From Actinoplanes regularis (lineage in GTDB: Bacteria > Actinomycetota > Actinomycetes > Mycobacteriales > Micromonosporaceae), in contig NZ_FZNR01000008.1 in the NCBI RefSeq assembly GCF_900188005.1, positions 186,001-250,000 on the forward strand: 64,000 bases of DNA, read 5' to 3'. Of the stretch, positions 24,658 to 32,643 are shown piece after piece. The translations under genes were made by a program, and so were the position numbers. The notes beneath the pieces are model-generated. The model was not told the origin of the DNA. It made no database searches and saw only the letters and a program-made list of their open reading frames with translations. Numbering within the stretch: the first letter of the stretch is position 1; each line of letters opens with the position of its first letter.

Positions 24658-25749
24658 CTACTTGAAGATGTGCTCGCATCCGACCGTGGTGTCGGCTGCC
24701 GTGGGGTAGCAGTAGTCGCCGTTGGCGCCATTGGTGCCGGCGTCTAGCAGGTCCTTGCGGTTGTAGCCCCAGTCGTCGCCGGAGAGGGCATCGTCGCCGC
24801 TTCCGCCGTACACCTTGTCGATGCCGTCGTCGCCGGCGAGGTTGTCGTTACCGCCGAAGCCGTAGATGACGTCGTTGCCGCCCATGCCTTGGATGACGTC
24901 GTCGCGTCCGGTGCCATAGATGTGGTCGTCGTGCAGGCTGCCCCAGAGCACCTCGATGTCGGCGGCGAGGGTGTCATGCTCGCCCTTGACGCCGTCGTCG
25001 CCCTTGACGCCGTCCGCGTCGATCGTGACGCCCTTGTCGTAGAAGGCGTAGTCGCCGTAGTCGGTGCCGGCGCCTCCGGAGAAGTAGTCGGCGTCGGCCT
25101 TCTCCTGCTTGTAGGGGTAGAAAATCTGGAAGTGATCGTCCCCGGCGCCCCCGTAGAACCGGTCGTTGCCGGGCTCGGCCCAGAAGACGTCATTTCCGTT
25201 GTCGCCGTAGACGATGTCGTTGCCGAAGCCGTCGGAGATCTTGTCGTTACCGTCGCCGCCGTAGACCCGGTCGTTGTCGTAGCTGGAGTCGATGGTGTCG
25301 CTGCCGCCCAGGCCCCAGATCGTGTCGGCTCCCCGATCTCCGCGCAGGACGTCGCCGCGGGAACCGCCGGTGATCCGGTCGTTGCCGGTGCCGCCGTCGG
25401 CGGTCATGGCCAGGTCGGACGTGTTGACGATCGAGTCGTTACGGTCGTACGTGTAGATCCCGACCCGGGTCGGCGTCTTCGTCGTGGTGCAGCGAACCTT
25501 GGACGAGTCGACCTTCTTGCATCCCTTGCCGGGCTTGACCGCGACCACGTCATCGATCGTGATGGTCTTGCCGGAGCGAGTGACGACGACCTTGTTCTGC
25601 TTACTACTCGCCGCCTTGTAGATCACTTTGGTGCCGTCGACGGACGCGACGCCGACGGAGGCCGCCTGCGCCGGCGCGGCCAACGCGCCGACCGAGATGG
25701 TGGTGAGCAGCGTCAATCCGACTCGGGACAGCCACAGGGACCGGGACAC
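24658..25749 (-). CDS. Secreted RTX-like calcium-repeat protein (copy 2)
   Basis: 363 aa from GTG 25749, which has GGGAGGA 8 bases upstream. Signal peptide about 1-29 (SRSLWLSRVGLTLLTTISVG), N-terminal domain with TRSGKTITIDDVVAVKPGKG, then GGxGNDxIxx calcium-roll repeats (about 120-345). The N-terminal 100 residues are very close to 32644-34110, while the repeat section differs in number and order. It is divergent from the Ig/YRR gene at 25918. Confidence 0.82.
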   Translation of the reverse strand: MSRSLWLSRVGLTLLTTISVGALAAPAQAASVGVASVDGTKVIYKAASSKQNKVVVTRSGKTITIDDVVAVKPGKGCKKVDSSKVRCTTTKTPTRVGIYTYDRNDSIVNTSDLAMTADGGTGNDRITGGSRGDVLRGDRGADTIWGLGGSDTIDSSYDNDRVYGGDGNDKISDGFGNDIVYGDNGNDVFWAEPGNDRFYGGAGDDHFQIFYPYKQEKADADYFSGGAGTDYGDYAFYDKGVTIDADGVKGDDGVKGEHDTLAADIEVLWGSLHDDHIYGTGRDDVIQGMGGNDVIYGFGGNDNLAGDDGIDKVYGGSGDDALSGDDWGYNRKDLLDAGTNGANGDYCYPTAADTTVGCEHIFK

Positions 25750-25917
25750 GATGATTCCTCCCACCGCGCATGCATGTTCATCAGCGCGTGGACGGCAGCA
25801 TAGAACGCTACGGCAACGTTCCGCCGCCCGATAACCATCGGCGCCGAGTCGCGCCCGCATCGTCGTTACGCACTAGTCACGACGAACGTCTCTATATAGG
25901 CTGCCATCGCAGCGACC

Positions 25918-27114
25918 ATGGGGGATGTCTTGACTCACACGCTCCGGCACACCGGAATCATCACCGCGGCCGCGCTGGCCGCCTCATTCTTCACCGCTTC
26001 ACCCGCCTTCGCCGCCGGCGCGGTGCCGAAGGTCTACGCGCGCACCGCGCAGCACTGGGTCGGGGGCGTCACGCCGGTGACCTTCTTTCCGGGGCAGGGC
26101 GAGGATCTGTCCGCCATCACCAGCCTGACGCTGTTCGCTGACGGCAAGGCGGTCGGGAAGGACACCGCCGCGCCCTGGGGCATCGACTGGGACACCGCGG
26201 GCTTCGACGGCCTGGTGCAGCTGAGCACTCGTGCCACCACAGCGAACGGCGCACTGACGACGGACGGCTACCAGGTCTTCGTCGACAACAAGGCGCCGAC
26301 CGGGTTGAGCGTCCGCTTCCCGCGCAAGGACGGTTACATCGGCCAGGGCGGCGAGCTCGCCGTGGACGCGGAGGACAACGTCTACGTCATCGGCTCCGAG
26401 CTACTCGTCGGCGACCAGGTGGTCTCGTCGAAGGACCTCACCGGTGGCGGCAACCTCGACCTGCCCTGGAACATCACGCTGCCCAACGGCAAAACCACCA
26501 TGACCGTCCGGGTACGCGACCAGGCCGGCAACGTGACGGCGCTGACCAGGACGGTCACCGTCGACAACGACCGCCCGGTGATCACCGGAACCACCACTGC
26601 GGGCAGCGCGGTCCGGGGCCCCTTCAAGGTTTCCCTCGGCGGTTACCAGGACGCCAGCCCGTTCATCACCTTCGAGGCATCCCTGGACACCCCGACGCAC
26701 CTGCGCTCGTACGCCCAGGAGAGCTCCCGCACGGTCACCATCGACAGCCGCGAGGTGCCGGACGGTAAGTACACGCTCGGCTGGCACGCCTGGGACGCGG
26801 CCGGCAACGAGGGAATCATCAAACGGTCCCTGATCGTGGACAACCAGGCCCCCACCGTGTCGATCACCAAGGCGCCGGCGAACGGCGCCAAGGTCAGGAA
26901 CAAGTTCGCGATCACCGCCAAGGCGAGCGACACGTACGGGATCGCCAAGGTGCAGCTGCTGGTCAACGGCAAGCTGGTGGCGACCGACTACCGGGCCGGC
27001 TACGCGCTGGCGGTGAACCCGATGAAGTACGGCAAGACGTTCACCGTCCGGATCCGCGCCTACGACAAGGCCGGCAACGTCCGCTACACCTCAGCCCGGA
27101 CCTACAAGCGCTGA
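25918..27114 (+). CDS. Secreted Ig-like protein with C-terminal YRR module
   Basis: 398 aa. Signal peptide (to about 33, ASPAFAAG), three Ig-like domains (SLTLFADGKAVGKDTAAPWG, GNVTALTRTVTVDNDRPVI), then the YRR module (GIAKVQLLVNGKLVATDYRA, KYGKTFTVRIRAYDKAG, ARTYKR). ATG 25918 has no ribosome site. TTG 25930, preceded by GGGGGAT, fits the pattern of its relatives and may be the true start. A TATATA box lies at about 25891. Probably surface-exposed; no catalytic motif. Confidence 0.78.
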   Translation: MGDVLTHTLRHTGIITAAALAASFFTASPAFAAGAVPKVYARTAQHWVGGVTPVTFFPGQGEDLSAITSLTLFADGKAVGKDTAAPWGIDWDTAGFDGLVQLSTRATTANGALTTDGYQVFVDNKAPTGLSVRFPRKDGYIGQGGELAVDAEDNVYVIGSELLVGDQVVSSKDLTGGGNLDLPWNITLPNGKTTMTVRVRDQAGNVTALTRTVTVDNDRPVITGTTTAGSAVRGPFKVSLGGYQDASPFITFEASLDTPTHLRSYAQESSRTVTIDSREVPDGKYTLGWHAWDAAGNEGIIKRSLIVDNQAPTVSITKAPANGAKVRNKFAITAKASDTYGIAKVQLLVNGKLVATDYRAGYALAVNPMKYGKTFTVRIRAYDKAGNVRYTSARTYKR

Positions 27115-27210
27115 CGGTCGTCAACAGAACCGTCCGGTCCTATGATCTTGGCCGCCCCGCACCGCTCCGCCTTGCGGCACAGGGATCTCTCACGAGCTTC
27201 GGAGTTTCTC

Positions 27211-27303
27211 GCGTTCCAGATGCTGGTCAACGGCAATCTCGTCGCGACCGATTACCGGGCGGGCAATGTGACCGCCAGCGGCAAGCTCACCTACCGCCGC
27301 TGA
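27211..27303 (+). pseudogene. Remnant of a YRR-module 3' end
   Basis: 31 readable codons up to a stop include MLVNGNLVATDYRAG joined directly to NVTASGKLTYRR. Compared with the intact module, about 25 codons between the two copies of the RAG(N) motif are missing, consistent with deletion between short repeats. No start, ribosome site or upstream domain is present. Confidence 0.75.
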
Positions 27304-27327
27304 TCCGCACCCGCGATCGCTGAACGT

Positions 27328-27373
27328 CGAAGGCCGGTCGGCCACGGGCACAGCCCGAACCGACCGGCCTTCG
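27328..27373 (+). terminator. Terminator after the YRR remnant
   Basis: 14-bp perfect outer stem (27328-27341/27360-27373) with an inner CGGG/CCCG pairing. It probably served the ancestral gene and now the 25918 gene. Confidence 0.7.
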
Positions 27374-27488
27374 GCGTCAGTTCATCGAGATGCGGGTTCG
27401 CGGGCTGGACGTCGCGGACCCCTACGGTGCCACCATCTCCTACGAGGTGGGCAGCCGTCTCACTGACGAGGTGACCAGTCCAGGCCCG

Positions 27489-28208
27489 TCAGCGGTCGAA
27501 CCGTATGGTCTGAAGACCGGAGCGGCCGCTCTGATCGGCCGCGACCAGGCCGTTCTCGTCCACCCGCATCTCGCCGTCCGGGCCCTTGAGGTTGATCTGG
27601 CCGGAGTCGCCGGCCGGGATGACCTCCCAGGTCTGGGCGGCGTCGCCGTCGCGGCACGGTTGCAGGGCCAGCGGCACCCCGGCGGTGTCGGTCACGCACC
27701 AGCCCGGCCGGGCCACCGGCACGATGATCACCCGGTTCGGCGCGGCGACCGCCGCCGGAACCAGCGACATCTCGGTGGTGGCGTCGCGGACCGTGCCGGT
27801 GAAGTCGACCACGTCGTTCGCGCCGACGGCCAGCCACAGGTCGATGCCGTCGTCGGCCACGTCGATCAGGACCCCGGACTCCAGGTCGACACCGATCTGC
27901 CGGAGCTTGGTGACGTTCGAGGTCACCGTGTTGGTCCGCGACGGGGCGACGGACGGCCGCGACGCCGACGCCGACGGGGTCGATGTCGCGACCGGCGGGA
28001 GCGGGCGGTCGGGTTCCTGTCCTCGGGTGATGATGGCACCGATACCGGCTGCGGTGATCAGGACAGCGGCGAAGGCGGCACCGGTCGCCCGGTTCCGCCT
28101 GCGGCGGTCACCGCGGCGGCGGATCTCCTCGGAGGGCGCCAGGCCGGCGGTGCGCTGGAGGTGTTCGGCGTACGAGTCCAGGCCCTGCTGGATGCGATCG
28201 TCAGACAT
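27489..28208 (-). CDS. Anti-sigma-like membrane protein with sensor domain shared with the neighbouring lipoprotein
   Basis: 239 aa. Cytosolic N-terminus about 1-43 with a basic stretch (RRRGDRRRRNRATG), one transmembrane segment (about 44-62), a Pro/Ser/Thr linker, then an extracytoplasmic domain (about 95-239). That domain closely resembles the lipoprotein 28727-29341: VLIDVADDGIDLWLAVG, DFTG, WCVTDTAGVPLALQPC, VIPAGDSGQ, SGLQTI. It overlaps the sigma gene by 8 bp (stop/start overlap). It probably restrains that sigma factor until its outer domain is engaged. Confidence 0.75.
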   Translation of the reverse strand: MSDDRIQQGLDSYAEHLQRTAGLAPSEEIRRRGDRRRRNRATGAAFAAVLITAAGIGAIITRGQEPDRPLPPVATSTPSASASRPSVAPSRTNTVTSNVTKLRQIGVDLESGVLIDVADDGIDLWLAVGANDVVDFTGTVRDATTEMSLVPAAVAAPNRVIIVPVARPGWCVTDTAGVPLALQPCRDGDAAQTWEVIPAGDSGQINLKGPDGEMRVDENGLVAADQSGRSGLQTIRFDR

Positions 28209-28713
28209 CGCGGTGCTCCCGGCCCGTTTCGAGGGTGTCGCTGTCGGTCAGGTGGGCGGCCAGCGCCCGACGGCCCCGGGCCAGCCAGGTGGTGACTGTC
28301 CCGGCCGGGATGCCGGTCTCCTGGTGGATCTCGGCCACACTGAGACCGGCGATGTGGTGCAGGACGATCACCCGGCGCTGGTCGGCGGGGATCTTACGTA
28401 GTGCCGCGACGATCGCGACGTGGTCCGGGTTGAGGGCTTCGATGCTCTGATCGGTCGTGTCGCGCCGGTGCGCCTGGAGCCGGTTGATGGCCTTTCGCCA
28501 GGCGCTGACGGCGTGACGGTAGGCGACCTGGCGTACCCAGGCTTCCGGGTTCTCGTATCTGCTGATCCGGTGCCACCGGTTCCAGGCGCGCAGGTATGCC
28601 TCGGAGACGGCGTCCTCGGCCTCGGCCCGGCTGTCCACCATCATGGCGACCTGGGCGAGGACACGACGCGAGGACATCGCGTAGAACGTGTCGAAGTCCT
28701 CGGTGTCGCGCAA
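28201..28713 (-). CDS. ECF (SigE-like) RNA polymerase sigma factor
   Basis: 170 aa from TTG 28713 (GGAG upstream), chosen because it starts just after the lipoprotein stop; the frame stays open to 28773 inside that gene. Region 2 appears in FDTFYAMSSRRVLAQ, RAEAEDAVSEAYLRAW and NPEAWVRQVAYR. Region 4 appears in LRKIPADQRRVIVLHHIAGL and VAEIHQETGIPAGTV with the recognition helix. It sits in a three-gene operon: lipoprotein, sigma, anti-sigma-like. Confidence 0.85.
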   Translation of the reverse strand: MRDTEDFDTFYAMSSRRVLAQVAMMVDSRAEAEDAVSEAYLRAWNRWHRISRYENPEAWVRQVAYRHAVSAWRKAINRLQAHRRDTTDQSIEALNPDHVAIVAALRKIPADQRRVIVLHHIAGLSVAEIHQETGIPAGTVTTWLARGRRALAAHLTDSDTLETGREHRDV

Positions 28714-28726
28714 GAATCGCTCCGGC

Positions 28727-29341
28727 TCAGTTGGCGTAGAGGATGGTCTGCAGGCCGGTGCGGCCTTCACCACTGGTCGTGATCTTGCCGTTGTTGACGC
28801 GGATCACACCGTACATCCCGTGAAGTTCGAATTGGCCGGAGTCACCGGCCGGGACGATCCTGAAGACCTGCTGCTTCCGCCCAGTCTGGCAACTCTCCAG
28901 CTTCAACGGCGCGCCCTTGGTATCCGCGACGCAGTAGCCCGAGCCCAGGTCCTCGTTGTAGAACGGCGGCTTGATAAGCACCCGGTTCTTGCCCGTTACC
29001 GGCGCGGCCGCGAGGAACATCATCGTGTCGTCGGTCCGCGACGTCCCGGTGAAGTCCACGCCGTTCTTCCCGACCTCCAGCCACCGGTCCTGTCCGTCGT
29101 CCGCGACATCGATCAGCACACTCTTCCCGACGTCGATCCCGAGCTTCTTGAGCTCACCAAGGTCCGAGGTCGGCACCTTGGCGACCGCCGGCTTCGCGGC
29201 GGCCTTCGGAGCCGCGGAGGCAGCGGCCGGCCCCACCGGCACCGGCGCCGATTCCCCGCCCGCGACCGGGACGTTGTCAGCGCAGGCCGAGAGGGTGACG
29301 GCACTCAGAACCGCGACGGCTCCGAAGACGAGGGAACGCAT
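28727..29341 (-). CDS. Lipoprotein with the same sensor domain as the anti-sigma-like protein
   Basis: 204 aa from ATG 29341 (AGGAG 8 bases upstream). Lipobox LSACAD (Cys about 19), an Ala/Pro-rich linker, then a roughly 145-residue domain: VLIDVADDGQDRWLEVGK, DFTGTSRTDD, GYCVADTKGAPLKLESC, RIVPAGDSGQFELHG, TGLQTILYAN. The two Cys flanking DTKGAPLKLES are conserved in the anti-sigma partner and could form a disulfide. It is anchored outside the membrane, first in the operon. It may compete for or present the ligand sensed by the anti-sigma protein. Confidence 0.78.
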   Translation of the reverse strand: MRSLVFGAVAVLSAVTLSACADNVPVAGGESAPVPVGPAAASAAPKAAAKPAVAKVPTSDLGELKKLGIDVGKSVLIDVADDGQDRWLEVGKNGVDFTGTSRTDDTMMFLAAAPVTGKNRVLIKPPFYNEDLGSGYCVADTKGAPLKLESCQTGRKQQVFRIVPAGDSGQFELHGMYGVIRVNNGKITTSGEGRTGLQTILYAN

Positions 29342-29631
29342 AGGGGTGCTCCTAACGAGGGCATGTCCGGCAATCACCATGGACACGCCCGCGACGAACC
29401 CCTGATTTCACGATCGAGATAACGAAGAGATAACTCGGGGAGCAACAGCGTCAGCGAGCTCTGGATCGGACGTCCACTGTCTACGGTCCGTACCGATGCC
29501 GCACCTTCCCCTCGTCGCCCCTGACCGCCTTCCGGCCGGAACCGCTCGCGCCCGTTTACGGCGTGACGGGACCGTACCGTTGTGACTAAGATGCGATTCG
29601 TCTTTATGGATCTGTGGTTCGGGGGCCATCG

Positions 29632-31941
29632 GTGCGCGTTGTCTCTTTCAGCCTGACTGCCGTGATGCTGGCCGTTCTCGGGGCGCCGCCGGCTGCTCGG
29701 GCCGCCGACACCACGGTGCGCCTCGACGTGGGCCTGGCCGCTGGCGCCGATGCGGCCGCTGTCGTCGATCGCCTTACCCGTCCACTGGTGGACTGGGATC
29801 CGGTCACCGGGCTCGACGCGATCACCGTCGACGTCGCCGCGTCCGAGCGCGACACCGTCCTGGCGCAACTTGCGGCTGATGCCGGTGTCCGCTACGCCGA
29901 ACCGGGCTCGACCGTGCATGCCGATTCCCCGTCCGTCTCTATTCCGCAGTACGCCACCAACGACCCGTTCCTCTATGACCGCAACGGGCCCAACTATCGC
30001 TGGCTCGAGATGTCTCAGATTCCCCAGGCCTGGACGTGGACCCTGGGCAGCTCGTCGGTGACCGTGGCCGTGGTCGACACCGGAGTGAGCGGCAACCCCG
30101 ACCTCGGACCGAACCGGCTGGCGGCGGGCTGGGACTTCGTCGACGGTGACGCCGACGCTTCCGACGATGACGATCACGGCACTCAGGTGGCGAACCTGAT
30201 CGCTGGTGAACGCAACAACAGCGTCGGCGGTGCCGGGATCTGTCCGCAGTGCCGGATCCTTCCGGTCCGGGTTCTCGGCCACCGTGACGGACGCTCGGCC
30301 GAGGGCACCTCGGCGGATGTCGCCGCCGGCATCGTCTGGGCGGCCGACCACGGCGCGGACATCATCAACCTGTCGCTGAGCACCTCGACTCACAGCCGGC
30401 TGCTGGCCGAGGCCGTCGAGCACGCCGACAGCCGCGGCGCACTGGTCGTCGGATCCGCAGGGCAGACCGCGACGAGCGCCCGGCAGTTCCCGGCCGGCTT
30501 CGACCGGGTGCTGGCCGTCGGATCGATCAACGAGTACGGCGCCCCGTCGATCGGCTCCAACCGCAACTCGGCGACCGATCAGTGGATCGATGTGCTGGCC
30601 CCGGACCGGACCTGGGTCCTCGGCCGTGACGGCACTCGCCAGCTGGCCGGGGGCACGTCGGCGGCGACCGCGATCGTCTCCGGCACGGCGGCACTGGCAC
30701 TCGCGGTCCGGCCGGAGGCGACCGCCGATCAGGTGCGCACGGCGATCGTCGGCTCGGCCCAGTCCGGCATCAGTCATGTCCCGGTCGAGCCGTACGACGC
30801 TCGGATCCTCAACGCGGCACGGCTGGTGCACAACTTCGGCGGCCTGCCGGACGGCGAAGATCCCCAGGTCACCGGCGTGGGCCTGGTCGACGGCCAGATG
30901 ATCGGTGGGGACCCGGACATCGTGCGGTCGGTCGGCGTCGCCGACGACCACGGCATCGCCCGCCTGGAACTCGTGGTCGGCGGCAAGGTCGTCGATTCCA
31001 CCCTCGCCGCCGGCTGGGCGGAAGACCTGGTGCTCGACCCGCCCGCCGGCTTCGACGGAGACCTGCCGATAACCGTCCGCGCCGTCGACTACGCGGGCCG
31101 CCGGGGCGAGAAGACGGTGACCGTACGCGTTGACAGCACCGGCCCCGCCGGAACCATCACCTCACCGCGCGAAGGCGAACACGTCGGCGCACGCTCCAAG
31201 GTCGTTTTTACCGCGGACGGCGACGACGTTGCCTACGCCATGGTCAGCGGCTACCCGATGACGCGGATCGCCGGAACAAACCAGTGGAGCGCTTACGCCA
31301 CGCCTGAGCCCCTCGACGCTACGACGGTGGGCTTCGTCCTCCAAGCCGTCGATCGGCTGGGCAACCCCACCACGCTGCGACGCGTCGTGATCAGTGACGA
31401 CTCCGGGCCCACCGCCACCTCCGTCAGCCCGGCCGCGAACACCCAGGTCCGGGGCACCTTCACCAGCACGATCAACGGTGTAAAGGACGGCGCCGGCGTC
31501 GCCAAGGCCGAACTCTGGGCTGGCAGCACCTACATCGGCCGGGACACCACCGCGCCGTACTCGCTGCAGGTGCCCACCCGCACCGCGAACGGCAACCTGG
31601 TCCTGACCTGGAACCTGACCGACAAGCTGGGCAACATGAGCACCTATCGGCGGACCGTCGTCGCCGACAACAAGGCGCCCACCGTCGCGTTCAGCAAGGC
31701 ACCCGCCAACGGCGCCAAGCTCACCAAGACCACGACCATCACCGCGACCGCGAGCGACAGCAACGGCATCGCCCGCGTCCAACTCCTGGTCAACGGCAAG
31801 CAGGTCGCCAACGACGCCCGCGCCCCGTACACCTTCACCCTCGACCCGAAGAAGTACGGCAAGACCTTCACCGTGCAACTACGGTCCTACGACCGCGCCG
31901 GCAACATCCGATACACCAGCAAACGCACCTACCACCGCTGA
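29632..31941 (+). CDS. S8 (subtilisin-like) protease with Ig-like repeats and YRR module
   Basis: 769 aa from GTG 29632 (GGGGG upstream; GTG 29614 is an alternative). Signal peptide, propeptide-like segment (to about 95), then a subtilase domain with Asp in VAVVDTGVSG, His in DHGTQVAN and Ser in GGTSAATAIVSG. The segment that normally supplies the oxyanion Asn reads GSAGQTATS, with Gln at that position, so activity may be weak or altered. Three Ig-like domains follow (VTVRVDSTGPAGTITSP, TVGFVLQAVDRLGNPT), then the YRR module ending KRTYHR. Predicted secreted or surface protease. Confidence 0.83.
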   Translation: MRVVSFSLTAVMLAVLGAPPAARAADTTVRLDVGLAAGADAAAVVDRLTRPLVDWDPVTGLDAITVDVAASERDTVLAQLAADAGVRYAEPGSTVHADSPSVSIPQYATNDPFLYDRNGPNYRWLEMSQIPQAWTWTLGSSSVTVAVVDTGVSGNPDLGPNRLAAGWDFVDGDADASDDDDHGTQVANLIAGERNNSVGGAGICPQCRILPVRVLGHRDGRSAEGTSADVAAGIVWAADHGADIINLSLSTSTHSRLLAEAVEHADSRGALVVGSAGQTATSARQFPAGFDRVLAVGSINEYGAPSIGSNRNSATDQWIDVLAPDRTWVLGRDGTRQLAGGTSAATAIVSGTAALALAVRPEATADQVRTAIVGSAQSGISHVPVEPYDARILNAARLVHNFGGLPDGEDPQVTGVGLVDGQMIGGDPDIVRSVGVADDHGIARLELVVGGKVVDSTLAAGWAEDLVLDPPAGFDGDLPITVRAVDYAGRRGEKTVTVRVDSTGPAGTITSPREGEHVGARSKVVFTADGDDVAYAMVSGYPMTRIAGTNQWSAYATPEPLDATTVGFVLQAVDRLGNPTTLRRVVISDDSGPTATSVSPAANTQVRGTFTSTINGVKDGAGVAKAELWAGSTYIGRDTTAPYSLQVPTRTANGNLVLTWNLTDKLGNMSTYRRTVVADNKAPTVAFSKAPANGAKLTKTTTITATASDSNGIARVQLLVNGKQVANDARAPYTFTLDPKKYGKTFTVQLRSYDRAGNIRYTSKRTYHR

Positions 31942-31945
31942 CCAC

Positions 31946-31987
31946 AATGGAGCGGACCGGCCCTGTGCAGGGCCGGTCCGCTCCATT
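31946..31987 (+). terminator. Terminator of the S8/YRR gene
   Basis: 19-bp perfect stem (31946-31964/31969-31987) with GTGC loop and a T-rich 3' side. It begins 5 bases after the stop. Confidence 0.85.
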
Positions 31988-32138
31988 TCTGTAGACGACA
32001 ACCGTCGCCTGCCGTGACTGAACAGCGGTTGCTCGCTCAGAAGCAAAGCCGGTATGTACCGGAGAACCGATAACACCACCGGGAATCACCCTGACCCGAA
32101 ACGGCGCCGCGAAAGCGGTTCTACGTGGGGAGACCGAG

Positions 32139-32396
32139 TCAGCAGCCGCACGGCTGGCGGCTTGGCCTCGACCCGAATTCGGTACGGGTCACGGGCTGAC
32201 CGCCACGCACGGTGAGGATCTCCGCCAGCGCCCAGCACATACCGGTGAACCCAAGCATCACAGCGACAGCGGCGGCGAAACGGGCAGGCAGCACGTCGGC
32301 ACCGGCGGAGAAGCGCATCCCGGCGGCGACAGCAAGCACCGAGGCGAGCGCGGCCACCCGCCGTACGGCGGGGCGGACAGGGACGGATCTTAACAA
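32139..32396 (-). CDS. Small membrane protein, hypothetical
   Basis: 85 aa, TTG start with GGGAG 7 bases upstream. Two hydrophobic segments (about 13-30 and 40-60) and a polar C-terminus ending PCGC. Family not recognised. It lies alone between the S8 gene terminator and the RTX-like gene. Supported only by start context and membrane character. Confidence 0.45.
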   Translation of the reverse strand: MLRSVPVRPAVRRVAALASVLAVAAGMRFSAGADVLPARFAAAVAVMLGFTGMCWALAEILTVRGGQPVTRTEFGSRPSRQPCGC

Positions 32397-32595
32397 GGCA
32401 GACTCCCGGACAGCGGCAATGATGGACGGGCCTCGGGCAGCCTGCCAGACATCGAACTGTCCCGGCAGCGACCTGCTCGCTGATCTCGCAGACCGTCCGG
32501 TTCGCCCGGTTCGGTCAGACGGCCTGCCGGTTCAACCGTTCGGGCACAAGCTGCCCGGCGGCGCGAGCGATGCCTCTTTTCGTACGTTCGAAAAG

Positions 32596-32632
32596 AAAGG
32601 CCGCCCCGCCGGAAACCGGTGGGACGGCCGTT
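32596..32632 (-). terminator. Terminator of RTX-like copy 3
   Basis: GC-rich hairpin just downstream of the gene on the minus strand, followed on that strand by TTTCTTTTC, a good intrinsic-terminator U-tract. Confidence 0.75.
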
Positions 32633-32643
32633 CTTCGTCTCCG

